Below are positions 1-10,700 of a stretch of DNA of 28,362 nt, piece after piece. The notes under the pieces were generated by a model. That model ran no database searches. It was not told the DNA's origin and saw nothing but the letters and a program-made list of their open reading frames with translations. Within the stretch, counting starts at the first letter, position 1; each line of letters starts with the position of its first letter. The stretch lies in the NCBI GenBank assembly GCA_002887195.1, contig PJAB01000380.1:1-28362 (forward strand), given 5' to 3'. This stretch comes from Chrysochromulina parva (lineage: Eukaryota; Haptophyta; Prymnesiales; Chrysochromulinaceae). Position numbers and translations under genes: made by a program.

Positions 1-200
1 GTCGATGACGGTCTCTTCTGAAGACCGTCATCGACAAAACGTCGTTGATGGTTTCTGGCCCAGACCGTCATCGACGTTAACGTCGATGAAGGTCTCCACT
101 CAAGACCGTCATCGAGAAATCGTGTCGATGACGGTGTGTGAAGAACACCGTCATCGACAAATCGCGTCGATGACGATGTTCTTCACACACCGTCATCGAC
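1..200. repeat. Tandem array of five 35-nt hairpin (inverted-repeat) units
   Basis: Five units lie at 1-35, 41-75, 82-116, 124-158 and 166-200, separated by AT-rich 5-7 nt linkers (period 40-42 nt). Each is a 14-nt arm, a 7-nt loop and the complementary arm. The consensus left arm is GTCGATGACGGTCT. Units 4 and 5 have GGTGT/ACACC where unit 1 has GGTCT/AGACC, so both arms changed together. Unit 5 is the reverse complement of unit 4 with one mismatch. Unit 2 has two C-to-T changes in its left arm that would still pair as G-U in RNA, plus one true mismatch. The array starts at the window edge and may continue leftwards. Confidence 0.93.
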
Positions 201-338
201 GATGCACAAAAGACCCTTCGCCTTCCGTAGACTTTCACACGATCGTTCGGTGTCCGAGACTTGTCCGAGCATCGTTCATTTCAACATGAAGTCGCGCCGC
301 GACTGGGACGGCGAAAACGCCGCCGCTGGGCAACAACG

Positions 339-1130
339 ATGGTGGCTCCGCCCGTACCAGACCTGAGGCCCTTTGCGGCCAAGACAGTGCTGATCGCCGA
401 GCCCGAAAGCGGCTACAGCGTGCAGCCGACGCAGCAGGTCGAGATGCGGCTGCAAGCCGAGAAGCGGCAGGCACTACAAGTGCACCTGCATGAGGTGGCA
501 CAATACTGCGCGCAGCTGCGTGAGTATGATGAGCTGCGCTTTGAGACCAATGCGCTCACGTTCTGGGAAAAGGAGCCATTGCCCTTTGACGGCCAGCGAC
601 GGTTCCGCTACCGCGAGCGGAGTGAGAACCAACGGCCGCGCCCGCGCCCCATATCGGCGCGCTATCCTCTGCCACCCTCGCCACGCGCACCTTCAAGCGA
701 AATATCGTCGAGACTTCCTCGAGGCCCTTTCGAGGAGCTCAGGCAAGACCTCCTCGACGTCGAGCGCCGACGGCTGACAGTGCTCAACCAGCCACTGAGC
801 CCACGCCACTCGCCGAGGATGGCAGCAACGCCTTGCGCACCGAGCGGCGGTGCGGCGGCGCAGACGGCAAGGCCTTCGAGAGCGCGGCGCACGGGGGGGG
901 CGCACACCCTACATTCCGGCTACATTGCTCGAGAGTCGACGATCGCCGCGCAGAGCCCCCGAGACCTCGCGCAGCGGGCGGCACAGACGCAGCCCGGCAT
1001 GGCATCAGGCATGGCACCAGGCATGGCACCCCCCTCGCTCATCTCGCGGCCTCGCCCCAGTAATGCGCGGCCCGCAGCAGCGCCCTCAATACCTCGGCCG
1101 CGCACGGCGCTCGGATGGCCGAGAGCTTGA
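339..1130 (+). CDS. Unknown Pro/Arg-rich protein, 263 aa
   Basis: I do not recognise this protein. The open frame runs upstream to a TTG at 261, but the first in-frame ATG is at 339. An out-of-frame ATG at 286 would open a short upstream ORF ending at about 366. Residues about 25-75 are charged and likely helical (QQVEMRLQAEKRQALQ and following), with a conserved-looking stretch FWEKEPLPFDGQRRFRYRER. The rest is rich in Pro, Arg, Ser and Ala and probably disordered, with a small GMAxGMAP repeat near residues 220-232 that comes from a 12-bp DNA repeat. No membrane segment or signal peptide is visible. The C-terminal half has weak coding character, so an unseen intron or a different end is possible. 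Confidence 0.55.
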   Translation: MVAPPVPDLRPFAAKTVLIAEPESGYSVQPTQQVEMRLQAEKRQALQVHLHEVAQYCAQLREYDELRFETNALTFWEKEPLPFDGQRRFRYRERSENQRPRPRPISARYPLPPSPRAPSSEISSRLPRGPFEELRQDLLDVERRRLTVLNQPLSPRHSPRMAATPCAPSGGAAAQTARPSRARRTGGAHTLHSGYIARESTIAAQSPRDLAQRAAQTQPGMASGMAPGMAPPSLISRPRPSNARPAAAPSIPRPRTALGWPRA

Positions 1131-1559
1131 GATGCAGACTGCGGCAGCGCAATTACGGCCCGTCGATCTCGGTACGTCGCTCGTCGGGGTAGTCCGTACA
1201 CCCCAATTCCGGCATACGATGTGAGAAAAACCTGCTGCCTGCAGCGATAGGAACACCTGTCTCCACTAAGTTGACAATAATGAGTTCTCAGTAAATTTGG
1301 CAGCATGGTAAGACTCGGTATGTTCTCAAGGCGGAAACGAAAAAGCGAATCCGAAACGAGCACCCAAAGTGTTCCAAGTTTCCCGTCCACAACGACTTGC
1401 GCGTGAGGTGCACGCCACTTTTGGCTCCCTTCTACCCCTTCGATCGACGTTAGGCCCTTTCTCCACGAGCGCGGTTTGCAACCTCGGTGATCGCAGAGGT
1501 ACTGGCCATCGGGCGCGGAGCCGCATGCGCAATCGGCCCTGTCGACACTGTAAGTCGTG
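1131..1559. other. Intergenic, 429 nt
   Basis: I see no gene here. It probably holds the 3' end of the upstream gene and the promoter and 5' UTR of the large membrane protein. A perfect GTAAGT donor-like hexamer lies just before the downstream ATG (about 1549-1554), but I found no sign that it is used. Confidence 0.5.
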
Positions 1560-4500
1560 ATGGCTCCCAAGAAAACATCGTCTGGGTTTATGGCGAATCC
1601 ACTCACAGCGATGGCGGGTGTCGATCACCTTGGACGGCCAATCAAACAGAAAAAAGTGATCCAGGCGCCCATGCCCGCCACACCGGTGACGGCCATCGAA
1701 GCTGACAAGACGCCCCAGCATACCGGTTGCGGCATGATCTTCATTGTTAGCCAGACGTTTGAGTTTTTCTACACTGCATTCGAACTGGGCATGCTCTTTT
1801 ATCTCATTCTCATCGCGTTTGTGGGTTGGTACGCGCTTGAGCAGCTCTATGACACGCTCACTGCTCCTCGCCCGCTGCCTCCGTTCTTCCCGCCCGCACC
1901 GCCGCCGCCACCTTTGGCCCCAGACCCCGTCGCAATTGCGGGCCGAGAGATACTGCGCTTCGCCGAGGAAGAGCCGATCTCGTACCTCGTTCTCGACTAC
2001 TCCGTTGCCTTTGTAATCGGCCTCATAGTGTTATTCATGAAGGACATCAACGATTGGTTTGAGGCCAGGCGTACCGCTGCTCGCCAGGCGGAGGGCAAGA
2101 AGGGATACCAGAAGCTTCCAGAGACTGTCGAGGATATGGAGACAGCGCTGGGTCCAGCTATCTTGCAGGTTGAAGCGAAGAGCGAAGCGGTGCTCTCGCG
2201 TGCCGAGCTGACTAAAGAGCTGCTTCTCGTCACTGATAAGGTAGAGGAGCTCCAGATCAAGACGCGGGTGCTCAAGAGGGGTTCGGCTCCGACATCGAAT
2301 GGCTTCGGAGAGGAGCTGGATAAACTCTTGGAGCGGCGGAATGAGCTGCAGCGTCTCGTGAGTGGCAAGGAGAAGGCGAAGGAGGCCGCGGACAGCGAGG
2401 GCGGGGAAGTTGGAGAGGGCATCATGGCCGAGGAAGGGCCCTCCAAGAAGCGCGGGGGCATTGGGGCTAGGGCTGCCAACCAGCTCGCCAAGATTTTGGG
2501 TCCGTGCATGACCCAAGTCATCAACATGGTCACGGGCGTACTTGCCATCTGCTTGTACTTCGCCGACGTGTTATCGGATGTTAAGGTCATTCAGCTGCTC
2601 CTGGACACGCGGAACTGGGCATGGGCAGCTATGTCCATCTTCTTACTCGTGATCCAGTTCGTCATCGTCTACTTGCGCGTCCAGCCATACTTGCGCTCTA
2701 CCTTCGGGTCGTCCTCTCCCATCTACCTGGGCTTCGTCGTGCTGGGTTTCCCATTTGGTCTGATCTTCCTGGATATTCTCATGTTCCTCGAGCCCTTTGG
2801 CCTGCTCGCCACCATGCCTCTGCCGTCCTGGATGAAGCAATTTCTGCCGGCGTACAAGGCCACGCGCGTCATCGCCGAGGTGGTCATCGAGTCGCTGCCG
2901 CAGAGCATGCTGCAGGCGTTCATCTACGTCTCGGTGGTCTTCCACACCAGGGCGGGCACGGCATCGCCTGGCGAGATTGCTATCCTCCCCTCTGTTATGC
3001 TAATGCCAGCGTCCATCCTAATCTCGACCTTGTGTACCCTAAAGACCTGGATCGAGCTCGTACACGCGGCCCGTGAAGCGGGGCTGACGGTCATCGACAA
3101 GGCACGGCAGCTTTGGAACGTGGGCGCCGGCTTGCCGCTCGACGCACTCAAAAAGGGCGCCATCGTCGAGTGGCATTGCTCATACAGACTCGACCTTTCC
3201 GAGGTGGATCCGCTCATCGATGCGCTCAGCAAAAACACCAGCCTCGTGTACCTCAACCTGGGCCAGAGCGGGATCTTGTGGAATGCGCCCGGGACGCCCG
3301 GGATGCCGCTGGTCGAGCAAATGGCGCGCAACTCCGCGACTCTCGCTTCGCTGGAGAGGCTGGTGATCCGACCAGATGGCTATGAGATCCCCGTGGCAAA
3401 GCTCCGCGAGCCGAGCACCGCCCTCGAGGCTATACGCGCGGCGCCCTTCTTCTCGGCCGACGGGCCGAGACGTCAGGAGATCCTTTTCATGAGCGACCTG
3501 CTTCGCAAGGACAAAGGCGACGATTCTGAAAGTGTGGTCCGTCTCCTCGCAATCGCGCAGGCGGGTAAGCTCAAGCGTTCACAGTGGGAGGAGACTTTCA
3601 CCCGCATGATCTTCGAGGGCGAGATTCGACGTGGGCACCTGCAGAGCATGATCACCGCCGAGATTCTGCGGCTGGTGGGCTTCTCAGCTGCGGAGCTGAT
3701 GGCCACGGGTCACTCGATCAGGACGCTGTGCGAAGGCGGCTACCCTGCCGCGCAGCTGCGCGCACTCGGGCTCAAGGCGAGCGAGCTCAAGGAAGGTGGT
3801 TACGACCCCTCGAAATTGCGGGATGGCGGCTATAAAGCCAAGGACCTGAAGGCAAGCAATTTTACGCCCGCCGAGATGAAGGCGGGCGGCTACTTGGCCA
3901 AGGAGATGAAGGAGGTGGGCTACTCGCCGGAGACGCTCAAAGACAGTGGGTACACGGCGCGAGAGATGCGCGAGGGTGGCTTTGTCGCGCGCGACCTCAA
4001 GCCCCTCAAGTACTCGGCGCTCGAGCTGCGGCTCGCCGGCTTTGAGGCGTCCGATCTGCGCGATGTCCACTTCACGCTGCTTCAGCTCAAGGACGGCGAG
4101 TACACGGCCACAGACCTCCATGCGGCCAAATACTCAGCGGCCGAGATGCGGGCGGTGGGCTTCCAGGCGGCCGACTTGAAGCGCGCTGATTACGCGGGCA
4201 CCGAGATGAGGACGGCCGGATACACGGCGATGGAGATGAAGGAGGTAGGCTTCACCGCCAAGCGTGTCAAGGCTGCAGGGTACGACGCCGCGCAAGCGCT
4301 TGAGGTGGGTTGGAGCATTGAGGTTCTCAAGGACGCCGGGTACGAGGCTGGCGAGCTCCGCGCGGCCAAGTGCCCCGCGAGCGACATGAAAGCCGTCGGC
4401 TTCAGCCTGCAGGACCTTCGTGGCGCGGGCTACTCAACCGCCGAGCTGCAAGCAGTGGGATACACGCCCGAAGAGCTACGCGCCGCGGGCACGTCGCTTG

Positions 4501-7244
4501 CCGAGCTGACCTCGGCGGGATCGTCGGTGGCTGATCTCAAGACGGCGGGCATCTCGGCGATCGGCCTCAAGGCAGAGGGTATGTCACTCATAGAGATGAA
4601 GGAGGCAGGCTACGCTCTCGAGGAGCTCAAGAAGGCAGGGTTCACCGTGGTCGAACTGCATGCCGCCAACTTTCAAGCGCGCGAGCTCATCGCCGTCGGC
4701 TTTACGGCGAAGGACCTCAAGGACGCAGGCTATGAGAGCGCCAAGGAGCTCAGCGAGGCTGGATGCACGGTGCGCGACCTCAAGGAAGGTAACTACAACG
4801 CACGCACGCTCAAGAAGGGTGGTTTCACCGCCGAGGAGCTGATGGCTGGCGGCTTCTCCGTCGCACAGCTCCGCGAGGGTGGCTTCTCGGCGTCCGAGCT
4901 GCGCGCGACCGACCTGAAAGCCCCGCAGCTGCGCGCCGCGGGCTTCAATGCGATGGCACTCAAGGCAACGGGTTTCACGGGCCAAGAGCTCTTGGACGCG
5001 GGGTTCAACCCCGCAGACCTGTACAATAAGGGCAAGGGCTTAACGGCGATGGAATTGAAGAGATGCCGCATCAATGCCAAGGTCCTCCGGAGCATTGGGG
5101 TCACGATCGAGGAGATGAAGGCAGTCGGCTTTACAGCCGACGAGCTGTATAAGCAGAGTAAGTTCAACGCCAACGAGCTGCGCAAGGCCGGGTTCAGCGC
5201 GGTCGACCTGGCCGCGCTGGGCATCACGATCGCACAGCTCTGGAACGCGAAGTTCTCGGCCGAGGAACTCAAGGCGGCAGGGTTCTCGTGGGTGGCCATG
5301 CGCTCCATCGGAGCAACGGACGAGCAGCTCAAGACAGCAGGTGCGAGTGCGGAGGAGCTCAAGACAGCGGGTGCAAGCGCCACAATGCTGGCTCAGGCGG
5401 GCTTCCCTGCGGCCGAGCTGCGACGGATCGGCTTCTCAGCGGAGAAGCTCAAGGACGCGGGTTTCACCCTCGTCGAGCTGCGCCAGGCGGGCTACAACGT
5501 GAAGACGCTTGAGCTAGCGGGGTACTCCATCAACCAGCTCAAGGTGGCCGGCTTCACCAGCCGCGACCTGCGCGAGTGCGGCCTCAAGTGCTCGCTCGCC
5601 TTCACGCTCGGCGAGTTGAAGACTGACGGCTTCACTTGTAAGGAGGTCTTGGATGAGGGCTTCTTTCTAAAGGATGTCCGCGACTTTTATACGCTGAAGG
5701 AGATGAAGGACGCTGGCAAAGAGCCCAAGGAGCTCATTCGCACGGGTTTCAACATCGAGCAGCTTCGCAGAGCCGAATTCACCATTGAGGAGCTCAAGGA
5801 GGCGGGCGTGACCCTGGCCGAGCTACGAGAAGGCGGTTTTCGCGCCAGCCAGTTGCGCTCCACCGGGCACGGCCCTGTCGAGCTGACCAAGGCTGGCTAT
5901 GAGCTTCGCGAGTTGCGCGAGGCGGGCTTCCCGGCCAACGTGATGAGAGACCAGGGTTTCCGTGTAAGCGACCTGCACTTGGCGGGCTACTCACTGTACT
6001 CGCTCAGGGAGGGCGCCAAGTGCACCACCAAGGAGCTCAGAGATGCAGGCTTTTCGGTAGCGGAGCTCAAGGCGGCGAACGTATCAGCTGTCGAACTGCT
6101 CGGGATCTTGGTGCCAGTAAAGGAGATGCGCACCTTGGGTTTCAATGCAGAGGAGCTCAAGAAGGCGGGCTGTACGCTCACAATGCTCAGGGATGGCGGC
6201 TTCAAGCTGAAAGAACTCAAGGAGGTCGAGGCGCCTGTGCCCTTCACCACGAGCGAATTTCGCGCCGCCGGCTTCACAGCGAAGCAGCTCCGCTCTGTAG
6301 GCTTCGGTCCGGCCGCCCTCGAACATGCCGGCTTCACAGGAAAGGAGTTCAGGTCGAGTGGGTTCACCGCCAAGGAGCTGAAAAATATTGGGTACAGCCC
6401 GGCGAAGCTCAAGGATGCCGGCTTCTCGGCAGTCGAGCTGGAAGAGGCGGGCTTCGGGGCGATCGAGCTCAAGGAGGGCGGTTTCATGCCCGAGGAGCTT
6501 GGACTCGTCAGCTTCTGCTGCGAAGAGATGCTCCGGGCGGGCTTTGGCGTGCATGAGCTGAAGATCATAGGCTTTCGGCCCAAGGAGCTCAAGGAGGGCG
6601 GCGTGCAGCTGGAAGACATCCGCAAGGCGGGGTTCCCCGTGTGGCAGCTACGAGAGGCATTCCCTGTATGGCAGCTCATGGGGAAGAAGAAGCCCGACGA
6701 TGACAGTGACACTGCGAGGAGCACTGGCAGTCCTCAGGCGGAGGCTCCACGTGGCGGCCACGTGGCGGCCACTGGCAGCCCTCCACGTGGCAGCCCTCCA
6801 CGTGGCAGCCCGGAATCTGCATGGCCTGACGGAGGAGCACCTCGCTCTGAGCGGAGCCCTTCTCGGCGAAGCCCAATATCGTTCAGGAGCTCAGCCACTA
6901 GTAAGCCTCAGCTCATACCCATCGGTGGGCCCGCGATCCTGGCCGCGCGGGCGGAAGAGAACATGTCCAACTCGGAAGAGCCTCACCATCGGCAGACCTC
7001 GGCGGCGGAAGGTGATGAGGTGCAGCAGCCGCTGCTGCTCGAGTACACGTCGCCGCCGAAGACGTTGCCGCCGCCGTCGCCTGCGCCGAGCTCACGTCGC
7101 ACCCTCTTAGAGCAAGCGGTTGACAGTGTTCCAACCTTAGGATTCCTAGGGCTCAGAAGGATGAGCAGGATTGAAGAGGTTGCCAAGGAAGACAAGGAAG
7201 ACAAGGAAGAGAGTGTTGAGCCGAGCGAACCAGAGGACCCTTGA
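1560..7244 (+). CDS. XK-related-like membrane protein with ~100 decapeptide repeats, 1,894 aa
   Basis: The ATG at 1560 is fixed by an in-frame TAA at 1551. Hydrophobic segments lie at about residues 59-90, 141-160, 317-336, 353-371, 387-409, 435-460 and 473-495. A charged coiled-coil-like loop spans about 195-290. Two features recall the XK-related (XKR/scramblase) family: the acidic FADVLSD at 334-340 in a membrane segment, and the ESLPQSMLQAFIY signature at 444-456 (family ExxPQxxLQ). A short leucine-rich stretch (SLVYLNLGQS, about 561-570) follows. Residues about 705-1705 are an almost unbroken run of 10-residue units, consensus G-[FY]-[ST]-A-x-E-L-[KR]-x-A. The tail, about 1706-1894, is Ser/Pro/Glu-rich and disordered. 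The membrane module suggests lipid or membrane organisation and the repeats a cytosolic solenoid or scaffold, but both are inference. No intron is needed over 5.7 kb. Confidence 0.9.
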   Translation: MAPKKTSSGFMANPLTAMAGVDHLGRPIKQKKVIQAPMPATPVTAIEADKTPQHTGCGMIFIVSQTFEFFYTAFELGMLFYLILIAFVGWYALEQLYDTLTAPRPLPPFFPPAPPPPPLAPDPVAIAGREILRFAEEEPISYLVLDYSVAFVIGLIVLFMKDINDWFEARRTAARQAEGKKGYQKLPETVEDMETALGPAILQVEAKSEAVLSRAELTKELLLVTDKVEELQIKTRVLKRGSAPTSNGFGEELDKLLERRNELQRLVSGKEKAKEAADSEGGEVGEGIMAEEGPSKKRGGIGARAANQLAKILGPCMTQVINMVTGVLAICLYFADVLSDVKVIQLLLDTRNWAWAAMSIFLLVIQFVIVYLRVQPYLRSTFGSSSPIYLGFVVLGFPFGLIFLDILMFLEPFGLLATMPLPSWMKQFLPAYKATRVIAEVVIESLPQSMLQAFIYVSVVFHTRAGTASPGEIAILPSVMLMPASILISTLCTLKTWIELVHAAREAGLTVIDKARQLWNVGAGLPLDALKKGAIVEWHCSYRLDLSEVDPLIDALSKNTSLVYLNLGQSGILWNAPGTPGMPLVEQMARNSATLASLERLVIRPDGYEIPVAKLREPSTALEAIRAAPFFSADGPRRQEILFMSDLLRKDKGDDSESVVRLLAIAQAGKLKRSQWEETFTRMIFEGEIRRGHLQSMITAEILRLVGFSAAELMATGHSIRTLCEGGYPAAQLRALGLKASELKEGGYDPSKLRDGGYKAKDLKASNFTPAEMKAGGYLAKEMKEVGYSPETLKDSGYTAREMREGGFVARDLKPLKYSALELRLAGFEASDLRDVHFTLLQLKDGEYTATDLHAAKYSAAEMRAVGFQAADLKRADYAGTEMRTAGYTAMEMKEVGFTAKRVKAAGYDAAQALEVGWSIEVLKDAGYEAGELRAAKCPASDMKAVGFSLQDLRGAGYSTAELQAVGYTPEELRAAGTSLAELTSAGSSVADLKTAGISAIGLKAEGMSLIEMKEAGYALEELKKAGFTVVELHAANFQARELIAVGFTAKDLKDAGYESAKELSEAGCTVRDLKEGNYNARTLKKGGFTAEELMAGGFSVAQLREGGFSASELRATDLKAPQLRAAGFNAMALKATGFTGQELLDAGFNPADLYNKGKGLTAMELKRCRINAKVLRSIGVTIEEMKAVGFTADELYKQSKFNANELRKAGFSAVDLAALGITIAQLWNAKFSAEELKAAGFSWVAMRSIGATDEQLKTAGASAEELKTAGASATMLAQAGFPAAELRRIGFSAEKLKDAGFTLVELRQAGYNVKTLELAGYSINQLKVAGFTSRDLRECGLKCSLAFTLGELKTDGFTCKEVLDEGFFLKDVRDFYTLKEMKDAGKEPKELIRTGFNIEQLRRAEFTIEELKEAGVTLAELREGGFRASQLRSTGHGPVELTKAGYELRELREAGFPANVMRDQGFRVSDLHLAGYSLYSLREGAKCTTKELRDAGFSVAELKAANVSAVELLGILVPVKEMRTLGFNAEELKKAGCTLTMLRDGGFKLKELKEVEAPVPFTTSEFRAAGFTAKQLRSVGFGPAALEHAGFTGKEFRSSGFTAKELKNIGYSPAKLKDAGFSAVELEEAGFGAIELKEGGFMPEELGLVSFCCEEMLRAGFGVHELKIIGFRPKELKEGGVQLEDIRKAGFPVWQLREAFPVWQLMGKKKPDDDSDTARSTGSPQAEAPRGGHVAATGSPPRGSPPRGSPESAWPDGGAPRSERSPSRRSPISFRSSATSKPQLIPIGGPAILAARAEENMSNSEEPHHRQTSAAEGDEVQQPLLLEYTSPPKTLPPPSPAPSSRRTLLEQAVDSVPTLGFLGLRRMSRIEEVAKEDKEDKEESVEPSEPEDP
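3675..6670 (+). repeat. Coding array of about 100 degenerate 30-bp units (decapeptide repeat)
   Basis: The units encode 10-residue blocks such as GFTAKDLKDA and GYSPAKLKDA. They differ widely in codon use and at non-consensus positions, so this is an old array kept by selection on protein sequence rather than a recent DNA satellite. A few units are 9 or 11-14 residues long (for example around residues 1338-1355 and near 5680), which breaks the register. The spaced hydrophobic positions (F/Y, L) and the turn-forming Gly suggest a short helix plus turn per unit. Confidence 0.9.
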
Positions 7245-7720
7245 GTGATCAGGGTACGGTACGCAGGTGGCGAGACGCCGTTTTTGTAGTTATAGGGAAT
7301 ACGTAGTAGTTGTACTACTGTGTACGGGGAATACGATGTGTTCATGATTTGTGAACGTCGATCGTCGCCGGTCGTGGTGGGGCCGGTACGTACGGGCATA
7401 GTCGAGTCGAGTCACACGATCATGTAAACCGAAGGTGAGACTACGGTTCCCGGCGAGAGCCGTGTTAGCCGCGACAGCGTGACAGCACAGCCTAGAATCT
7501 GACGATATGCCATGCGATATGCACAGGTGGCCCCTGCACCGCAGGCGACCTTTTGACCGGGGGCGGAAAACACTCGACTCACTGAGTCAGACACTGAATG
7601 GCTCTGACGACGCACCGCCGGGGCGTCAGCGGTCGTTCACAACGGACTTTTGTGTCCTGACGTGTCATTCCCCGAAACCAGTCAGCGCACAGAGGTCGTT
7701 CACAACAATGCAGCTTCCGT
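7245..7720. other. Intergenic between convergent genes, 476 nt
   Basis: This holds the 3' ends of two convergent genes and no gene of its own. Visible details are a small hairpin AGTAGT-TGT-ACTACT at 7305-7319, a palindrome GACTCA-C-TGAGTC at 7576-7588, and a 13-nt direct repeat GGTCGTTCACAAC at 7631-7643 and 7694-7706. None has a known role. Confidence 0.5.
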
Positions 7721-10700
7721 TCACACAGCGAGCTCGCTCGAACCCGCATGGGTTGGCGGCGTGCGGGCCTCCACAGGCATAGAGGGAGTTGCAAGGGAAG
7801 CGCGGTCCTGTCCACGTTTGAACCACGAACTGCTGCAGAACGCACACATGCGGTTCAATGAGGGCCTTGATAGGCGTTTGCGCTGCCGGCGAAACCACAG
7901 TGAGCATGGATGTTGAATCTCTCGGGCCCAGATCACGGGGAACGTCATGCACGCGAGCACGTAGAGTAGCATCATCTGGAGTGACAGCTCTTCTGATAAA
8001 CTCTTGGCGCCCAGCAGGCGGAAGAGGCTCCACAATGGCCCCTGCAACAAGTAAAGCTCAAAGCTGTGTTGGCCAACCGCGATCAGAATCGTCTGGTCGC
8101 CCAGCTGGCGCGCCAAAAAGCCACCCAGGGAGAGGTCGTACAAGATGAAGGCAACGAAGCCGCTGCTGGCTGTGGCTGCTACGCTTAATAGCCTCTCGTG
8201 AGCCATAGGGAGGAAGAAGTATGTGGCAGGCAGCATTATCCAGCAGGACACCCCAATGACTCGCAAACAAAGAGATCTTGATGCATGCATCTTGTGGCGC
8301 AATGCGAGGGTGCCAGAGATGACTCCAAGCATGAAAGGGACAAGGAAGAACGGTGGCGAAAACTGCCAAAACGGAGCTAGCGGCCCATGGAAAGTGGGCA
8401 CAGCCACACCAGTCTGAAGTAACTGCAAAGCAGCAGCCGCAACGAGCAGGCCGCGATCGTTGGCTGCGCTTGCCACGCCGTGCGTAAATCGCAGAAGCAC
8501 AAGAGGCAGCAGCACCCATGAAAATAGCAATGCACTGACAGTCCAGACGGCAGCGTTGGGACATTGCATAGCTGGGTCGTAAAAGTAGATAAGAAAGGTT
8601 GCGCAGCCCAGGAAGTCCAACGGAGAAGTGGGCAAATGAAAGTCGATCAGATTGAGGCTGGATTCGCGCTCCGATGCACGGCCAGTGACGTCGAGGATCA
8701 AGTAGTCCATGAGCATCGTAGACCAAGCGGTGAAGAGGACAACGTCCAGACGGCTCAAAAGCCAGTTGCGAAGACGCTGACGACCCTCTATCGAACGCCA
8801 GAGCGGCTCCATACCCAGCATGGTCGTGCTCGTAAATCCTGAGGCGATGATGAGCGCCGTTACACCAGCGTTTGGCGGGGCTCTGCTCGCGGTAGCAGCT
8901 GGCGCACTCGAGCCGTGGTTGACAATGTGGTCGATGAGAATGAGAAGACCTATAATCCCACGAATGGCGGTGAGGCTTTGCGTGAAGGTGTCGCCCTTGT
9001 CGAGGCAGCCTGGGACCTTGTGACTGCTGAGCGCAAGAGAGTCGTGCACTGATGACGTGTTGTTATGTCCGTACAACAATGCCGAAGAGGACGAACCAAT
9101 GTCAGATGAACCAATGTCAGATGTAGTACGTTGATGGTCAGCGCCCATCTCGCAAGGAATCGCCTCGACTCCGAGCTTAGCCGCAAGTCCGATGCGAAGA
9201 GGCTTTCCCGTCCCACCCTTGGGTATAGTCTCGAGGAGGACCATCGCTTCGGGCAGCCATTTGCGCGATAGATCACGTTCAGCAAAGCGACAGAGTTCAT
9301 CCAGTGAGAGCGGAGTGCACGGCATCGAGAGCACAACTCCCACACCAACTGTCTCCCCTAGTTGAGCATGCGGAATTGCAAAGACGATGAGATCTCGGAC
9401 AGCCGGATGGCGGCGAAGAACATGCTCAATCTGAAAAGGAGATATCTTCTCCCCGCCACGGTTTACGATCTCCTTGAAACGGCCCGCGAGAACTAGGTGG
9501 CCGTCGGCATCGATGACACCCGCGTCGCCAGTTCGCAGTCCATGGAGCACGTTGAAGCTTTCCTTGTTGGGGTCGATCACCATGTGAGCACGGAGCTCAT
9601 AGCCTCGTGTGACACATGCGCCCTTGACACAGACCTCGCCGCGTTGGCCTTGAATCGTTGGCTTGCCGCTTTCATCGCACAGCGTGATCGTCGGGCCAGC
9701 TGATGGACCCACGCTCCCAATCTTGCGACCCGGGCCGAGCGGATTGGCGGCGATTGGCATGCTCTCGGTCATCGCGTAAGTCTGCGCGATGTAGCAACCA
9801 AAGAGTTCTTCGATGGCTTCACCCACGCTCAGGGGCAGTACGGCACTTTCGCTGCGTAGGAAGCACAACTGGTGCAAGCACACCGGCGTTGGGCGCACCC
9901 GGTGTTCTTGCAAGAGTAGCTGGAAGATGGTGGGCACTGCGCTGAACCATGTTGGCGCTGGGTTGGATTGAAGCCAACTTCCAAAGACACTCTGTGCATT
10001 GAATCCACTGGTGGCGATGATACTTGAGCCCGACGACAAACTCGCGAGCACGTTTATCGAAAGTCCGTGGATGTGAAAGAGCGGCATCAGGTTGAGGTTT
10101 ACCATGAGACGACTGAGCTTGAGGGTGCTCGCGATACACTGGGCACCCACGCCGACATTCTCGTGGGTGAGGGGAACGACCTTGGGTTTCGCCGTCGTGC
10201 CACTCGTGTGTAGCAAAAGGCACGTGTCTTGGCGCTTGCTTGCAATCAGCACAGGGAGGGAATCGGAGCTGTTGAGAAGACGACAAGCCCGTAGCGAGAA
10301 ACGACCGGCCACGCCAACGTCTGGTGTGAGCTCGATGATAGACACGTTGAGCGCCTTAGCAGCCTCCTGAACAGCCTCATTGTTCACGCCGCTTTGGATC
10401 ACAACCGCCTTGGCGGGAAGATCTTCCAGCTCAAAAGAGAGTTCAGCAACAGTCATCTGAGGGTTGAGCGGACCATACCCACATCGGCTGGCAAGCGAGA
10501 GGAAGGCGGTGGCAGCCTCTGGTCCGTTGGGGATGCAGACAGCCATTCGGTCAGTAGCGGCGATCCCGAATCGGCCAACGTCAGTCTCGCCGACAAAACG
10601 CCTCAGCTCTGAGTATTTCAATGCGCGCCTGCCATCGGTGGCGAGCACGGCGGCATGTTCTGCATCGCCACATATCAGATCCACGATCGAATCAAAACCT

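Noticed and set aside
1..200. CRISPR-like array
   Set aside because: The period is regular, but every unit is itself a hairpin with only 5-7 nt linkers; there are no unique spacers of usual length, and the surrounding DNA is eukaryotic.
1997..2590. Long minus-strand frames opposite the XKR-decapeptide gene (also at 5987-6724 and elsewhere)
   Set aside because: They are shadows produced by high GC and the repeat; their sequence is low-complexity Ser/Ala/Pro/Leu and has no family features.
3088..3102. Copy of the left-edge hairpin arm inside the large gene (GACGGTCATCGACAA)
   Set aside because: Only part of one arm matches, with no partner arm; the codons fit the protein, so this is most likely chance.
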